Below are positions 16,901 through 26,825 of a stretch of 39,474 nt of DNA, piece after piece. Each line of letters opens with the position of its first letter. Positions within the stretch are counted from its first letter, which is position 1. The stretch lies in NCBI GenBank assembly GCA_001897755.1, contig MKUJ01000017.1, positions 25,392 to 64,865 on the forward strand, read 5' to 3'. This DNA comes from Afipia sp. 64-13 (lineage in GTDB: Bacteria; Pseudomonadota; Alphaproteobacteria; Rhizobiales; Xanthobacteraceae). The notes under the pieces are model-generated. The model had not been told where the DNA came from. It worked only from the letters and a program-made list of their open reading frames with translations, and did no database searches. Made by a program: the position numbers and the translations under genes.

Positions 16901-17925
16901 GCGTTCAATCTTCCCGCTTGGTCGATCCATCGATCCAGTTCGGCGCGTCCCGCCTCCCGGTCGAACGGCTGGGGTGCCTTGCGCGAGGCCAGCGCCCGCT
17001 CCGCACGCGCCAGCGCCTCGCCGTTCAGCTCCGGAGTCCGGCTGACGACCTCCCGCATCTCGTCGAGCTTGCCGTTGCAATGAAGGACCATGTCGCAACC
17101 CGCCGCGACGATCGCCGCGGTGCGCTCGGCGATCGAGCCGCTCAATGCGTTCATGGACACGTCATCACTCATCAACAAACCCTGGAAGCCGATCGCACCG
17201 CGAATCACCTCCGTAATGATTGTCGCAGATGTGGTCGCCGGTTGGGCGGCATCGAGCGCGCTAAACACAACATGTGCGGTCATCGCCATCGGCAGGTCGG
17301 CAAGCCGCCGGAACGGCTCGAAATCGGTTTGGGCCAGTTCCTCGCGCGGCGTATCGACTGTCGGCAACCTGAGATGGCTATCGGCCGTGGCACGGCCATG
17401 GCCTGGAATATGTTTCAGAACCGGCAAAACGCCACCGTCCGATAGGCCCTCCGTGACAGCGCGGGCGATGACCGCCACCTGCTCCGCATGGGTGCCATAG
17501 GCGCGGTTCCCGATCACCGCATCGGCCCCCGGAACCGGAACGTCGGCCAGCGGCAGGCAGTCCACTGTGATTCCAAGTTCGGAGAGGTCGGCCGCGATCA
17601 GCCGGGAACTCAACCAGGCGGCCCGCAAGCCATCGGCCGGGTTGCGCTCATAGAGCGTTCCGAACACCGATCCCGGCGGATAGGCCGGCCAGTGCGGCGG
17701 ACCGAGCCGCTGCACCCGTCCGCCTTCCTGATCGATCAACACCGGGGCATCTGGGCGGCCCACGGTGTCGCGCAATTCCTCCACAAGCCGAGCAACTTGC
17801 GCGGGTGTGTCGACATTGCGCTTGAACAGGATGAAGCCCCACGGCCGCTGCTCGCGCAAGAAAGTCCGCTCGTCGTCGGTCAGAGCAAGGCCGGAGACGC
17901 CGGCGATGAAGGCACGGATGGTCAT
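16897..17925 (-). CDS. nagZ: Beta-N-acetylhexosaminidase NagZ
   Basis: This glycoside hydrolase family 3 enzyme of the cytosol removes GlcNAc from anhydro-muropeptides in cell-wall recycling. The 342-residue product contains LIDQEGGRVQRL (63-74) and the catalytic dyad loop KHIPGHGRATADSH (171-184). MSDDVSMNAL carries the nucleophilic aspartate. Single-domain length is normal for NagZ. It lies 56 bp downstream of the SPOR protein gene and is coupled to scpA. In many bacteria NagZ products also control beta-lactamase induction; no ampR or ampC is present here. Confidence 0.96.
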   Translation of the reverse strand: MTIRAFIAGVSGLALTDDERTFLREQRPWGFILFKRNVDTPAQVARLVEELRDTVGRPDAPVLIDQEGGRVQRLGPPHWPAYPPGSVFGTLYERNPADGLRAAWLSSRLIAADLSELGITVDCLPLADVPVPGADAVIGNRAYGTHAEQVAVIARAVTEGLSDGGVLPVLKHIPGHGRATADSHLRLPTVDTPREELAQTDFEPFRRLADLPMAMTAHVVFSALDAAQPATTSATIITEVIRGAIGFQGLLMSDDVSMNALSGSIAERTAAIVAAGCDMVLHCNGKLDEMREVVSRTPELNGEALARAERALASRKAPQPFDREAGRAELDRWIDQAGRLNA

Positions 17926-17981
17926 TCGGGGCGATTAGCCCGCGCACCCTTGAGGGTCAACCAAACTCCGGAAAACAGCCG

Positions 17982-19454
17982 TTAATTCCTTTGGACGATG
18001 CACTTCCCGCCGGCGGACTGCAGATTCACGCAGAACTGCGTCGCGTCGTCGTTGGTGCCGAACGGCCCCACCAGAGCGCGGTAATAGACGCCCTTGCTGC
18101 CAAGATCGGCCCGCCGAACCACGGCCGAACGCGAGCCGAGAATACCGGGATACTTGCCCTGCAGGACCTTGTAGGAGGTCAGCGCGTCATGCTCGGTCTT
18201 CTGCGACGAAAGCTGGACATAGGCTCCACTGGCCGGCGCGGAAACCGAAGGATTGACGGACGCCACGCGGGCACGCGGCGCGGGCTGGCCTGCCGGCGCA
18301 TCCTGCGGGGTCAGGGCCATCGGAGCATTCGACGGCGCGGGTGCGGTCCGGGAGGCGGCTGCCGCAGGCGGCGCCTGACGGGCCTGCGGCGCGGCGGCCG
18401 GCACCATCACATCGGGCTGATCGGGACGGATGCTCAAGGTGCGGATCTTGCGCGGCTCCTCCCCGCCGAGCGTGCCGTTGGCAACGCCCGGACCGGTCGG
18501 CCGGTTCGCCGGAGAGACGGCGGCCGTGGTCGGCGGCGAGGCATTCTGGGTCAAGGGCGGAAACACCACGCGCGGGCCGCTCTGACTCGTCACCTCGACC
18601 GGCTGCTCCTCGCGCGACACCATGCGCTCGGCGCCCTTCTCGCCGACCCGATCGTAAATCTGCTTGCCCTCGCCCGACTGGCTGTTCGCCGGCACGATCT
18701 TGTTCGGCCCGGCATCGGCCTTGATGATCGGCGGCTCGCCGCTGCGCGGCGATCCCACGAAGGAGCGATAGGCAAAGGCTCCCGCGGTGCCGAGCACGGC
18801 GAGCGCAAGCACAGCGCCAACAGTCATCATTCCGCCGCGGCGCTTCGCCGGAGGCTCGTCTTCATAACCTTCATCGGCATAGCCGTCGGCGGCGTAGCGC
18901 GGATCGTCGGCATAAGGCGGCTCGGGATACTGGTCCGCCGGAATCTGGCCGTACAGCACATCGTCGTAGCGCGCGCCGCCGGTATCGTAACCGCCCTGCT
19001 CGAAACGCTGCGGGGCCGCGTAAGGATCGCCATAATGCGCCGACTGATCGTAGCGCGGCGACAACGCCGGATCGGTATGCTGAAAGCCGCCGGAACGGGT
19101 GTCGTAATGGCCCTGCTGGCCATAATCCGGTTGGCCGTAATCCGTCTGCTCGGTGCGCTGTGCCACATTCCGCATCCATGCCGGCGGACCGGGCGGCGGC
19201 TCGTCCGCGGCCGGCTCGTTGCCGGTGTCGTCGGCATAGCGCGGCCGCTCGCTGCGCGGCAGCACCGGCGCGGCTCGCTGCGGCGCGCTTTTGTGTTCAA
19301 GACCGAAATTGGAGAACGGATCGGTCTGGCCAATCAGGCGCGCAAGCTCGGCAAGCGGGTCGTTCTCTTCCGGCGACGGCGCATGAGCGCTACGCCCGTG
19401 ATCTTCGTAGGACCTGTTGTCGCGATATCGATCCGCCAGATACCGATCTGCCAT
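17982..19454 (-). CDS. SPOR-domain inner-membrane protein
   Basis: This 490-residue probable cell-division-site protein has a long acidic, tyrosine/proline/glutamine-rich cytosolic part (1-205). One membrane helix follows (about 209-229, MMTVGAVLALAVLGTAGAFAY), then a proline/alanine-rich periplasmic linker and a C-terminal SPOR domain (about 405-490, from AYVQLSSQKTEHDA to the end). SPOR domains bind glycan strands stripped of stem peptides at septa. The start at 19454 gives MADRYLADRYRD, which has a GGGGA ribosome-binding site about 9 nt upstream; an in-frame start at 19490 lacks one. The argS-SPOR-nagZ order is a standard alphaproteobacterial arrangement. It has no better family name. Confidence 0.9.
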   Translation of the reverse strand: MADRYLADRYRDNRSYEDHGRSAHAPSPEENDPLAELARLIGQTDPFSNFGLEHKSAPQRAAPVLPRSERPRYADDTGNEPAADEPPPGPPAWMRNVAQRTEQTDYGQPDYGQQGHYDTRSGGFQHTDPALSPRYDQSAHYGDPYAAPQRFEQGGYDTGGARYDDVLYGQIPADQYPEPPYADDPRYAADGYADEGYEDEPPAKRRGGMMTVGAVLALAVLGTAGAFAYRSFVGSPRSGEPPIIKADAGPNKIVPANSQSGEGKQIYDRVGEKGAERMVSREEQPVEVTSQSGPRVVFPPLTQNASPPTTAAVSPANRPTGPGVANGTLGGEEPRKIRTLSIRPDQPDVMVPAAAPQARQAPPAAAASRTAPAPSNAPMALTPQDAPAGQPAPRARVASVNPSVSAPASGAYVQLSSQKTEHDALTSYKVLQGKYPGILGSRSAVVRRADLGSKGVYYRALVGPFGTNDDATQFCVNLQSAGGKCIVQRN

Positions 19455-19549
19455 GTGTCTGCATCCCCTTCGGGAACGGGCGCTCGACATCCTATCGAAA
19501 CAACCGCCACTTGCAGCCGCCGCATCTTCCCGTGCAGACGGCTTATCCC

Positions 19550-21346
19550 CTACCGCATCTCGTCCGGAGCATGCACACCAAGAACGGCGAGGCCGGATGC
19601 CAGAACCGAGACGACGCCCTGAACCAAAGCCAGACGCGCAATCGTAATTTCTGCATCATTCTGGATAATGAAGCGTAAATGAGGCATGTCGCGGCCCTTG
19701 GTCCAGAGCGCGTGAAATTCGCTGGCCAGATCATAGAGATAGAACGCAATCCGGTGCGGTTCATGGGCCAGGGCGGCCGCTTCCAGCATCCGCGGATAAA
19801 GCGCGAGCTGGCGGATCAGCGATAGCTCCACCGGATCGTCGAGGCGCTCCACCGCGGCCTGCCGCAGAAACGCGATCCGCGCCGCCGCCTCTTCCGGCAG
19901 CGATGGAACCACCTCGCGGGCATTCCTGAAAATCGAATGACCGCGGGCGTGACCGTACTGCACGTAGAACACCGGGTTGTCCTTCGACTGCTCCAGCACC
20001 TTGGCAAGGTCGAAGTCGAGCACCGCGTCATTCTTGCGGAACAGCATCATGAAACGCACGGCGTCGGAACCGACCTCGTCCACCACTTCGCGCAACGTGA
20101 CGAAATCGCCTGCGCGTTTGGACATCTTCACCGGCTCGCCGCCACGCAGCAGCTTGACGAGTTGCACGATCTTGACGTCGAGCTCGCCCTCGCCGCCGGT
20201 GACGGCCTTGATCGCCGCCTGCACGCGCTTGATGTAGCCGCCGTGATCGGCGCCCCACACATCGACCATGTTGTGGAAGCCGCGGTCGAACTTGGTCTTG
20301 TGATAGGCGATGTCGGACGCGAAGTAGGTGTAGGAGCCGTCCGACTTCTTCAGCGGCCGGTCCACATCGTCGCCAAAGGCGGTGGCGCGGAACAACGTCT
20401 GCTCGCGATCCTCGTAATCTTCGACCGGCGCGCCTTTCGGCGGCGGCAGGCGGCCTTCATAGACATCGCCCTTGGCGCGCAATCCGGCGATGGTGGCGCT
20501 GACGCGATCCTCGCCGGCGGTCAGCGAACGCTCGGAGAAAAATACATCGTGCCGGATGTTGAGGGCGGCGAGATCGCCCTTGATCATGTCCATCATCATC
20601 GCGATGGCGGTGGCGCGCACCACCGGAAGCCATTCGGCCTCCTGCTGCTTCAGCAGTTTGTCGCCATGCTCTTTGGCCAGAGCCTCGCCCACCGGCTTGA
20701 GATAATCGCCGGGATAAAGCCCGTCGGGAATTTCGCCGATCGCCTCGCCGAGGGCCTCGCGGTAACGCAGGAACGCAGACCGCGCCAGGACATCGACCTG
20801 CGCGCCGGCATCGTTGATGTAATATTCGCGCGTGACGTCATAGCCCGCGAACGCCAGCAAGCTCGCCAGCGCATCGCCGAACACCGCGCCGCGACAATGA
20901 CCGACATGCATCGGCCCGGTCGGATTGGCGGAGACGTATTCGACGTTGACCTTCTCGCCCGCACCGATCGTGACGCGGCCATAGGCATCGGCGTCGCGCA
21001 GCACAGCGCGCAGCGCGTTCGCCCATGCCGCCGGCTTGAGCACGAGATTGATGAAGCCCGGCCCGGCGACATCGACGCGGGCCACCAGGTCGTCGGCGCG
21101 CAGTTTGATCGCAAGGGCTTCGGCCAGATCGCGCGGCTTGGCCTTGGCGTCCTTCGCCAGCACCATCGCGGCGTTGGTCGCCATGTCGCCATGGCTCGGA
21201 TCGCGCGGCAATTCCACCACGACGCGCGACAGATCGGCGTTCTTCGGCAGTACCCCTTCATCCATCAGCACGCGGCAGGCGGCGCCGACCCGCGCCAGCA
21301 TGTCCGCGAAAAGATGCAGGGATGAAGGGTGTGAAACTGTCGACAT
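19550..21346 (-). CDS. argS: Arginyl-tRNA synthetase
   Basis: This class I synthetase of 598 residues shows the N-terminal tRNA-binding domain ([20 protein letters not shown]), the HIGH-type motif as HVGH in [14 protein letters not shown], and a KMSKS-type loop as KMSKRAGDF. The C-terminal DALR anticodon-binding domain ends in [16 protein letters not shown], the usual ArgS terminus. Length is normal. It lies 47 bp downstream of the dGTPase-like gene and 95 bp upstream of the SPOR gene. Confidence 0.98.
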   Translation of the reverse strand: MSTVSHPSSLHLFADMLARVGAACRVLMDEGVLPKNADLSRVVVELPRDPSHGDMATNAAMVLAKDAKAKPRDLAEALAIKLRADDLVARVDVAGPGFINLVLKPAAWANALRAVLRDADAYGRVTIGAGEKVNVEYVSANPTGPMHVGHCRGAVFGDALASLLAFAGYDVTREYYINDAGAQVDVLARSAFLRYREALGEAIGEIPDGLYPGDYLKPVGEALAKEHGDKLLKQQEAEWLPVVRATAIAMMMDMIKGDLAALNIRHDVFFSERSLTAGEDRVSATIAGLRAKGDVYEGRLPPPKGAPVEDYEDREQTLFRATAFGDDVDRPLKKSDGSYTYFASDIAYHKTKFDRGFHNMVDVWGADHGGYIKRVQAAIKAVTGGEGELDVKIVQLVKLLRGGEPVKMSKRAGDFVTLREVVDEVGSDAVRFMMLFRKNDAVLDFDLAKVLEQSKDNPVFYVQYGHARGHSIFRNAREVVPSLPEEAAARIAFLRQAAVERLDDPVELSLIRQLALYPRMLEAAALAHEPHRIAFYLYDLASEFHALWTKGRDMPHLRFIIQNDAEITIARLALVQGVVSVLASGLAVLGVHAPDEMR

Positions 21347-21393
21347 GGGATGCCTTGAAAGGGGTTCCGGGAGCCGCCCGGCTGGGGGGCCGC

Positions 21394-22602
21394 CTAACGC
21401 AAATCGGGGGTCGAGTCAAAGAGCCGCGCATGCTCGATCATGGCGTAGCCATCGGTCATGCCGGCGATGAAATCGCCGATCCGGCGCACCCGGTCGGTCT
21501 CGGTCTCGTCGTTCTCGTGCGGTCCCCATTCGGGAGGAAGATCGTCCGGCCGCTCGCGGTAGCGGGTGAACAGATCGGTAACGATGCTCTCGGCATCGCG
21601 CATCACCCGCATCACCCGCTCATGGCGGTACATATGCTCCCAGAGGAATGACTTGATCGCCGTCTCCGCCCCGGCCGCCTCCGGCGGAAACGCCACCAGC
21701 GCATGGTCGAGATGGCGGACATCGTCGGCCGACTGCGGCCTGGCGCGGGCCACCCGCCGCCCGGTCTCCTGACAGACCTCCTCGATCCAGTGCGAGATCA
21801 GTTCCCGCACCAGCTCGGCGGTGCGGCGCGCATCCTCCAGCGCCGGATAACGGTCGGAGATCCGCCGGTTGATGGCGGAGATCAGCGGCACCACATTGAG
21901 ATCGTCGCGGGTGAACAGGCCGGCGCGCAAGCCATCGTCGATATCGTGGGTGTTGTAGGCGATGTCGTCGGAAATCGCGGCGACCTGCGCCTCGACCGAG
22001 GCGAAGGTGGCGAGATCGAGATCGTGCTGCGCGACATAGTCCGCGATCCCGATCGGCACGCCCTGCTCCGCATAACGCGCGGTCGGATGGCCCGCCGCAT
22101 CGATCAAGGGACCGTTATGCTTGACGATGCCCTCCAGCGTTTCCCAGGTCAGGTTGAGGCCGTCGAATTCCGGATAGCGCCGCTCCAGCAGCGTCACCAC
22201 GCGCAGCGACTGGGCATTGTGATCGAAGCCGCCGAAATCCCGCAGGCAGCGGTCCAGCGCCCGCTCGCCAGCATGGCCGAAGGGCGGATGCCCGAGATCG
22301 TGCGCCAGCGCCAACGCTTCGGTAAGATCCTCATCGACACCGAGCCGCCGCGCCAGCGAACGGGCGATCTGCGCCACCTCCAGCGAGTGGCTGAGGCGGG
22401 TGCGATAATGGTCGCCCTCGTGGAACACGAAGACCTGGGTCTTGTGCTTGAGCCGCCGGAAGGCGGTGGAATGGATGACGCGGTCGCAATCACGCCGGAA
22501 GTCGCTGCGATACGGGCTGCCCGGCTCGGGGAAGCGGCGGCCTCGGCTGCGGGCGGGATCGCAGCCATAGGGTACTGGCGGCGCCGCCATTCCAACCGAC
22601 AT
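21394..22602 (-). CDS. dgt: Deoxyguanosinetriphosphate triphosphohydrolase-like HD protein
   Basis: This HD-superfamily enzyme is expected to split dNTPs into deoxynucleoside and triphosphate. The 402-residue product has [14 protein letters not shown] (45-58) and the metal ligands in [13 protein letters not shown] (H72) and [16 protein letters not shown] (H101, D102). The late aspartate lies in [15 protein letters not shown]. It belongs to the shorter dGTPase-like group and not to the E. coli Dgt group, so nucleotide preference is uncertain. An AAAGGA ribosome-binding site precedes the start. It is divergent from erpA. Confidence 0.93.
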   Translation of the reverse strand: MSVGMAAPPVPYGCDPARSRGRRFPEPGSPYRSDFRRDCDRVIHSTAFRRLKHKTQVFVFHEGDHYRTRLSHSLEVAQIARSLARRLGVDEDLTEALALAHDLGHPPFGHAGERALDRCLRDFGGFDHNAQSLRVVTLLERRYPEFDGLNLTWETLEGIVKHNGPLIDAAGHPTARYAEQGVPIGIADYVAQHDLDLATFASVEAQVAAISDDIAYNTHDIDDGLRAGLFTRDDLNVVPLISAINRRISDRYPALEDARRTAELVRELISHWIEEVCQETGRRVARARPQSADDVRHLDHALVAFPPEAAGAETAIKSFLWEHMYRHERVMRVMRDAESIVTDLFTRYRERPDDLPPEWGPHENDETETDRVRRIGDFIAGMTDGYAMIEHARLFDSTPDLR

Positions 22603-22625
22603 CGCGATTCAATCCTTTTGGATGT

Positions 22626-22639
22626 TTGATTCTGGTCAA
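22626..22639. promoter_or_regulatory. FNR/FixK-type binding palindrome between dgt and erpA
   Basis: TTGAT-TCTG-GTCAA fits the FNR/FixK consensus TTGA(T/C)-N4-(A/G)TCAA. It lies 60 bp before the erpA start and 24 bp before the dgt start. It overlaps the -35 hexamer of the erpA promoter candidate, a placement more suited to repression than activation. Confidence 0.45.
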
Positions 22640-22654
22640 ATCAGTACTTAACTA
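22626..22654 (+). promoter_or_regulatory. Possible promoter of erpA
   Basis: TTGATT (22626-22631) and TAACTA (22649-22654) are separated by 17 bp, giving a transcription start near 22661. Matches are moderate. Confidence 0.35.
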
Positions 22655-22698
22655 TGCCCGAGCGGGCGCTCAAACCCGACTCGGTACGGAGGCCATCC

Positions 22699-23043
22699 AT
22701 GACCACATCCGACACGCTTGCAAGTGTCACCATCTCGGAGCGGGCTGCCCGGCGGATCGGAGAAATCCTGAAAAGCGAGGGCGACGGCGCCAAGCTGCGG
22801 ATCAGTGTCGAGGGCGGCGGTTGCTCCGGTTTCCAGTACAAGTTCGATGTCGACCGCGCCCAGACCGAGGACGATATCGTGATCGAGCGCGACAACGCGG
22901 TGGTGCTGGTCGACTCCGCCTCCGCGCCGTTCCTCGCCGGCTCCGAGGTCGATTTCGTCGATGACCTGATCGGCGCGTCGTTCCGCGTAGTCAATCCGAA
23001 CGCGACCGCATCCTGCGGCTGCGGCACCAGCTTCTCGGTCTAG
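22699..23043 (+). CDS. erpA: Iron-sulfur cluster insertion protein ErpA
   Basis: This A-type Fe-S carrier of 114 residues delivers clusters to apo-enzymes. The three cluster cysteines are C42 in GGGCSGFQY and C106 and C108 in the C-terminal CGCGTSF. The fold signature ISERAARRIGEIL is at the N-terminus. The ATG at 22699 has GGAGG 7 nt upstream and starts the usual MTT...VTISERA; an upstream in-frame ATG at 22654 lacks this. Members of this family (ErpA, IscA, SufA) are hard to separate by sequence; the stand-alone locus next to xthA and dgt favours ErpA. Confidence 0.92.
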   Translation: MTTSDTLASVTISERAARRIGEILKSEGDGAKLRISVEGGGCSGFQYKFDVDRAQTEDDIVIERDNAVVLVDSASAPFLAGSEVDFVDDLIGASFRVVNPNATASCGCGTSFSV

Positions 23044-23064
23044 TTCTTCCCGCTTTTTGTAAGA

Positions 23065-23081
23065 CGCGGGCTTGACCCGCG
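23065..23081. repeat. GC-rich hairpin between erpA and xthA
   Basis: CGCGGG-CTTGA-CCCGCG is a perfect 6-bp stem 22 bp after the erpA stop. No T-run follows on the plus strand, so termination is doubtful. It resembles other short palindromes of this window. Confidence 0.4.
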
Positions 23082-23151
23082 CGGGCGTCGAGAGAACAAG
23101 GTCTCGATGAGCAGCCGCGACCCAGCGGCGACGACACCGGATAATCCACTC

Positions 23152-23937
23152 ATGCGCATCGCCACCTGGAACGTGAACTCGATCCGCCAGCGGCTGGATC
23201 ACCTGCTGACGTGGCTGCAAGAACGCCAGCCGGATATCGTCTGCCTGCAGGAGATCAAATGCCTCGACGAGGCGTTTCCGCGCGAGCCGATCGAGGCGCT
23301 CGGCTACAACGTCGTCACCCACGGCCAGAAAACCTTCAACGGCGTCGCATTGCTGTCGAAATATCCGTTCGACGAAACCCGCCCTCGCCTGCACGGCGAT
23401 CCGGAAGACGAACACGCGCGGTTTCTCGAAGGCGTGGTCTCGCACCGCGCGGGCACCTTCCGCATCGCCTGCCTTTATTTGCCGAATGGCAATCCGGTCG
23501 ATACCGAAAAGTATCCCTACAAACTGAAATGGATGGACCGGCTGCGCGCCTATGCGCAGGAGCGCCTCGCGATGGAGGAGCCTTTCGTGCTCGCCGGCGA
23601 TTTCAACGTCATCCCGACCCCGGACGACGTCTACAATCCGCAAGCCTGGATCAATGACGCGCTGTTCCTGCCGCAGACCCGGCAGCGTTTCCAGAGCCTG
23701 CTCAATCTCGGACTGACCGACGCTTTCCGCGCCGTCTCCGACACCCCGCATCAATATACGTTCTGGGATTATCAGGCCGGCGCCTGGCCGAAGAACAACG
23801 GCATCCGCATCGACCACTTGCTGCTGTCACCGCAGGCCAGCGACCGCCTCATCGATGTCGGCATCGACCGTCATGTGCGCGGCTGGGAGAAGGCGTCGGA
23901 TCACGTGCCGGTGTGGGCGGATCTGGAGTTCGCCTGA
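23152..23937 (+). CDS. xthA: Exodeoxyribonuclease III
   Basis: This AP endonuclease/3'-5' exonuclease of base-excision repair has 261 residues. Active-site elements of the exonuclease-endonuclease-phosphatase fold are present: MRIATWNVNSIRQR at the start, CLQEIKC (metal-binding E34), LAGDFNVIPTPDDVYNP, RIDHLLLSP, and the C-terminal SDHVPVWADLEF with the catalytic histidine. The start at 23152 matches the family N-terminus; an in-frame ATG at 23107 with an AAGG upstream would add 15 residues and cannot be excluded. It lies 108 bp downstream of erpA. Confidence 0.94.
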   Translation: MRIATWNVNSIRQRLDHLLTWLQERQPDIVCLQEIKCLDEAFPREPIEALGYNVVTHGQKTFNGVALLSKYPFDETRPRLHGDPEDEHARFLEGVVSHRAGTFRIACLYLPNGNPVDTEKYPYKLKWMDRLRAYAQERLAMEEPFVLAGDFNVIPTPDDVYNPQAWINDALFLPQTRQRFQSLLNLGLTDAFRAVSDTPHQYTFWDYQAGAWPKNNGIRIDHLLLSPQASDRLIDVGIDRHVRGWEKASDHVPVWADLEFA

Positions 23938-24268
23938 ATGGCCTACCCCTCATCCTGAGTACCTGACCGGAAATACAGGCTGCGTTTTCAGGATGTTTTC
24001 CGTCATCGACGGAAATTTTTCCTCCCATCGTCCCGGCGCAGGCCGGGACCCATCAGCACAGGCCTTTCGGGAAGAATACCGGGCCTGCCATGCCCAAATC
24101 ATCGACCGGGATTATGGGTCCCGGCCTGCGCCGGGACGACCCTTTTCCGGTCAGACTCCGAGGAGCGCGTCTTGCGCGCGTCACGACTTCTCATGGCTCG
24201 AGACGTCGCTTCGCTCCTCCTCACCATGAGGAGTTGGATTGTCCGGTCGGTCCGGCCGCCTCGCCTGC
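23938..24268. other. Non-coding, repeat-rich gap between xthA and the Sel1-repeat gene
   Basis: No gene is supported here. The 331 bp hold CTCATCCTGAG-like and CACCATGAGGAG-like fragments, a 25-bp inverted repeat (annotated separately), and GAGGAGCGCGTCTTGCGCGCGTC. All resemble dispersed intergenic repeats of Bradyrhizobium relatives. The two flanking genes converge here. Confidence 0.6.
24028..24139. repeat. Perfect 25-bp inverted repeat pair
   Basis: Positions 24028-24052 and 24115-24139 are exact reverse complements (arm begins TCGTCCCGGCGCAGGCC), separated by 62 bp. Each arm is itself partly palindromic. In RNA from either strand this would form a long hairpin between the convergent xthA and Sel1 genes and could end or protect both transcripts. 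Confidence 0.85.
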
Positions 24269-25114
24269 TTAGTCCCGGCGGCCCTGCACCCAGCGCTGCA
24301 ACAGCTGAAGCGCCATCGCACGGTCGTCCTCGGAGGCCTTGGCCATCGCGGTGTTATAGCTGTCGTGGATCCAGGTCTCTTCGGGGCTCGCGCTTTCTTG
24401 CGCCAGCGTCAGCCACATCAGGCCGCGCGCGGCCTGGCGCTGCAGATGATCGCCGTTGAACAGCATCTTGCCGAGCAAGGCCTGCGCCTGGTGCTGGCCC
24501 TTCTGCGCGGCAAGACCCAGCCAGCGCACGCCGTATTTGGTGTCGCGCGACGTGCCGACGCCGTTGAGATACATCCGGGCGAGATTGTACTGCGCCTCGG
24601 CGTTGCCGAAGTAGGACGCGGCGTAGGAGAACATCTCGCGCGCCCGCTCCGGATCGGCCTTGATCCGGGTATTGGCGATGCCCGCCGAATAATAACGGCC
24701 GAGCGCGACAAACGCGTTGGCGACGATCGAGGCCTGCGGCGCCGAGGGGCTGTCCTCGGCGTGCTGGTTGGCGATCTTGCTGAAATATTCGAAGGCGCGA
24801 AGGTCATCGCGCGGCACGTTGACGCCGGTGGCGTACATGCGGCCGAGCTTCCACTGCGCAGCGGCGTGACCGTCTTCCGCGGCGTATTGCAGCGCCGTCA
24901 GCGAGGCCGACTCCGGAATGTTCGGAATATTGGCCGGCGGCACGATCTTCTTGACCACGGCGACGCCGCCGGTCGGCGCGGCGACAACGGCGAGCGGCGC
25001 CGCCCCGCTCTGGGGATCCGCATCCGCGGTCCCGTCGAACGCGCCAGACGGCCTTGTCGCGAAAATCGCAACCGTGACGCACGCAAAAGCAACGATACGC
25101 CTAGATGTCCGCAT
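24269..25114 (-). CDS. Secreted Sel1-repeat (TPR-like) protein
   Basis: This 281-residue protein has an N-terminal signal peptide ([25 protein letters not shown]) and several Sel1-type helical repeats. [20 protein letters not shown] begins near residue 107, a degenerate repeat around [10 protein letters not shown] follows, then [19 protein letters not shown] and [17 protein letters not shown]. Such repeats act as protein-interaction scaffolds in the periplasm. The start at 25114 overlaps the 3' end of ilvD by 14 bp, in a different frame, so it is probably translated from the ilvD mRNA. It has no obvious link with branched-chain amino acids. Confidence 0.85.
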   Translation of the reverse strand: MRTSRRIVAFACVTVAIFATRPSGAFDGTADADPQSGAAPLAVVAAPTGGVAVVKKIVPPANIPNIPESASLTALQYAAEDGHAAAQWKLGRMYATGVNVPRDDLRAFEYFSKIANQHAEDSPSAPQASIVANAFVALGRYYSAGIANTRIKADPERAREMFSYAASYFGNAEAQYNLARMYLNGVGTSRDTKYGVRWLGLAAQKGQHQAQALLGKMLFNGDHLQRQAARGLMWLTLAQESASPEETWIHDSYNTAMAKASEDDRAMALQLLQRWVQGRRD

Positions 25115-26825
25115 AACAGTTCTTCTCGCCCGCGCTGCCCGGATGGGTGACGGCGCCCTTGACCGCCGGTCCCACTTGCTGCGCGTATTTCCAGAGGACG
25201 CCCGACCCCGCCGCGTTTTCACGCGGCTTCCAGCTCTTTTTCCGTTCCGCCAATTCGGCGTCGGTCAATTTGACATTGAGTGTGCCGTTCTCGGCATCGA
25301 GTTCGATGATGTCGCCGTCGCGAAGCAGCCCGATCGGGCCGCCCACGGCAGCCTCGGGGCCGACATGGCCGACGCAGAATCCGCGCGTCGCGCCGGAAAA
25401 ACGGCCATCGGTGATGAGGGCAACCTTGGAGCCCATGCCCTGCCCGTAGAGCGCGGCGGTGGTGGCGAGCATCTCGCGCATGCCGGGACCACCCTTCGGT
25501 CCCTCATAGCGGATGACGATGACGTCGCCTTCCTTGTAGGTTCGCTTGTTCACGGCCTCGAACGCATCTTCTTCGCAATCGAAGCAGCGCGCGGGTCCGG
25601 TGAACTTCAGGACCGACATGCCGGCGACTTTCACGATCGCCCCCTCCGGCGCGAGATTGCCTTTGAGACCGACGACGCCGCCGGTCACGGTGATCGGCTT
25701 GTCGGCGGGCCGCACCACGTCCTGATGCGGATTCCATTTCACGCTTTTCAGATTCTCGGCCATCGTACGTCCGGTGACGGTCAGACAATCACCGTGCAGA
25801 TAGCCGTGATCGAGCAACGTCTTCATCAGCAGCGGTATGCCGCCAGCCTCGAACATATCTTTGGCCACATAACGACCGCCGGGCTTCAAATCCGCGACAT
25901 AAGGTGTCTTTTTGAAGATTTCGGCGACGTCGAACAGATCGAATTCAATACCGCACTCATGCGCGATTGCCGGCAGATGCAGCGCGGCGTTGGTCGAGCC
26001 ACCCGAGGCGGCGACCACGGCGGCGGCGTTCTCAAGCGCCTTGCGGGTGACGATGTCGCGCGGCCGGATGTTGGAGGCGATCAGCTCCATCACCTTCTCG
26101 CCGGCGGCCGTGCAAAAGGCATCTCGGATTTCGTAAGGAGCTGGCGCGCCAGCGGAATAAGGCAGCGCAAGGCCGATCGCCTCGGACACCGTGGCCATGG
26201 TGTTGGCGGTGAACTGCGCGCCGCAGGCACCGGCCGACGGACAGGCGACGCGCTCGATTTCGTCGAGGTCCTCATCAGACATGTCGCCGACCGAGTGCTT
26301 ACCGACCGCCTCGAACATGTCCTGCACGGTGATCTGCTGGCCGCGGAAATTGCCGGGCAGGATCGAGCCGCCATAGATGAAGATCGACGGCACGTTGAGG
26401 CGGCACATCGCCATCATCATGCCGGGCAGCGACTTGTCGCAGCCGGCCAGACCGATCAGGGCGTCATAAGAATGCCCGCGGATGGTCAATTCCACTGAAT
26501 CCGCAATGGTTTCGCGCGACGGCAGCGACGAGCGCATGCCCTCGTGGCCCATCGCGATGCCATCGGTCACGGTGATGGTGCAGAACTCGCGCGGCGTCCC
26601 GCCGCCAGCGGCGACGCCCTTTTTCACCGCCTGAGCCTGGCGCATCAGCGAGATGTTGCACGGCGCGGCTTCGTTCCAGCACGAGGCAACGCCCACGAAA
26701 GGCTGGTGAATCTGCTCCGTGGAGAGACCCATGGCATAGAGGTAGGAGCGATGGGGCGCGCGCGCCGGCCCCTCCGTCACGTGACGGCTGGGCAATCGCG
26801 ACTTGATGTTGGTCTTTACGTCCAT
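25101..26825 (-). CDS. ilvD: Dihydroxy-acid dehydratase
   Basis: This Fe-S lyase is the third step of valine/isoleucine synthesis. The 574-residue product has the three cluster cysteines at C49 (VASCWNEA), C129 ([11 protein letters not shown]) and C201 ([10 protein letters not shown]). The C-terminus has [22 protein letters not shown]. Length matches the family. The ATG at 26825 has AGAGG about 6 nt upstream and gives [19 protein letters not shown]; the frame is open further upstream, but that part is cysteine-rich and not family-like. It sits alone without other ilv genes. Confidence 0.97.
   Translation of the reverse strand: MDVKTNIKSRLPSRHVTEGPARAPHRSYLYAMGLSTEQIHQPFVGVASCWNEAAPCNISLMRQAQAVKKGVAAGGGTPREFCTITVTDGIAMGHEGMRSSLPSRETIADSVELTIRGHSYDALIGLAGCDKSLPGMMMAMCRLNVPSIFIYGGSILPGNFRGQQITVQDMFEAVGKHSVGDMSDEDLDEIERVACPSAGACGAQFTANTMATVSEAIGLALPYSAGAPAPYEIRDAFCTAAGEKVMELIASNIRPRDIVTRKALENAAAVVAASGGSTNAALHLPAIAHECGIEFDLFDVAEIFKKTPYVADLKPGGRYVAKDMFEAGGIPLLMKTLLDHGYLHGDCLTVTGRTMAENLKSVKWNPHQDVVRPADKPITVTGGVVGLKGNLAPEGAIVKVAGMSVLKFTGPARCFDCEEDAFEAVNKRTYKEGDVIVIRYEGPKGGPGMREMLATTAALYGQGMGSKVALITDGRFSGATRGFCVGHVGPEAAVGGPIGLLRDGDIIELDAENGTLNVKLTDAELAERKKSWKPRENAAGSGVLWKYAQQVGPAVKGAVTHPGSAGEKNCYADI

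Noticed and set aside
16901-17098. 66-residue N-terminal extension of ScpA inside nagZ
   Set aside because: Gly/Ala/Arg-rich shadow sequence; the ATGA overlap start at 16900 fits the family.
23065-23081. Intrinsic terminator after erpA
   Set aside because: The hairpin has no T-run on the coding strand; listed only as a palindrome.
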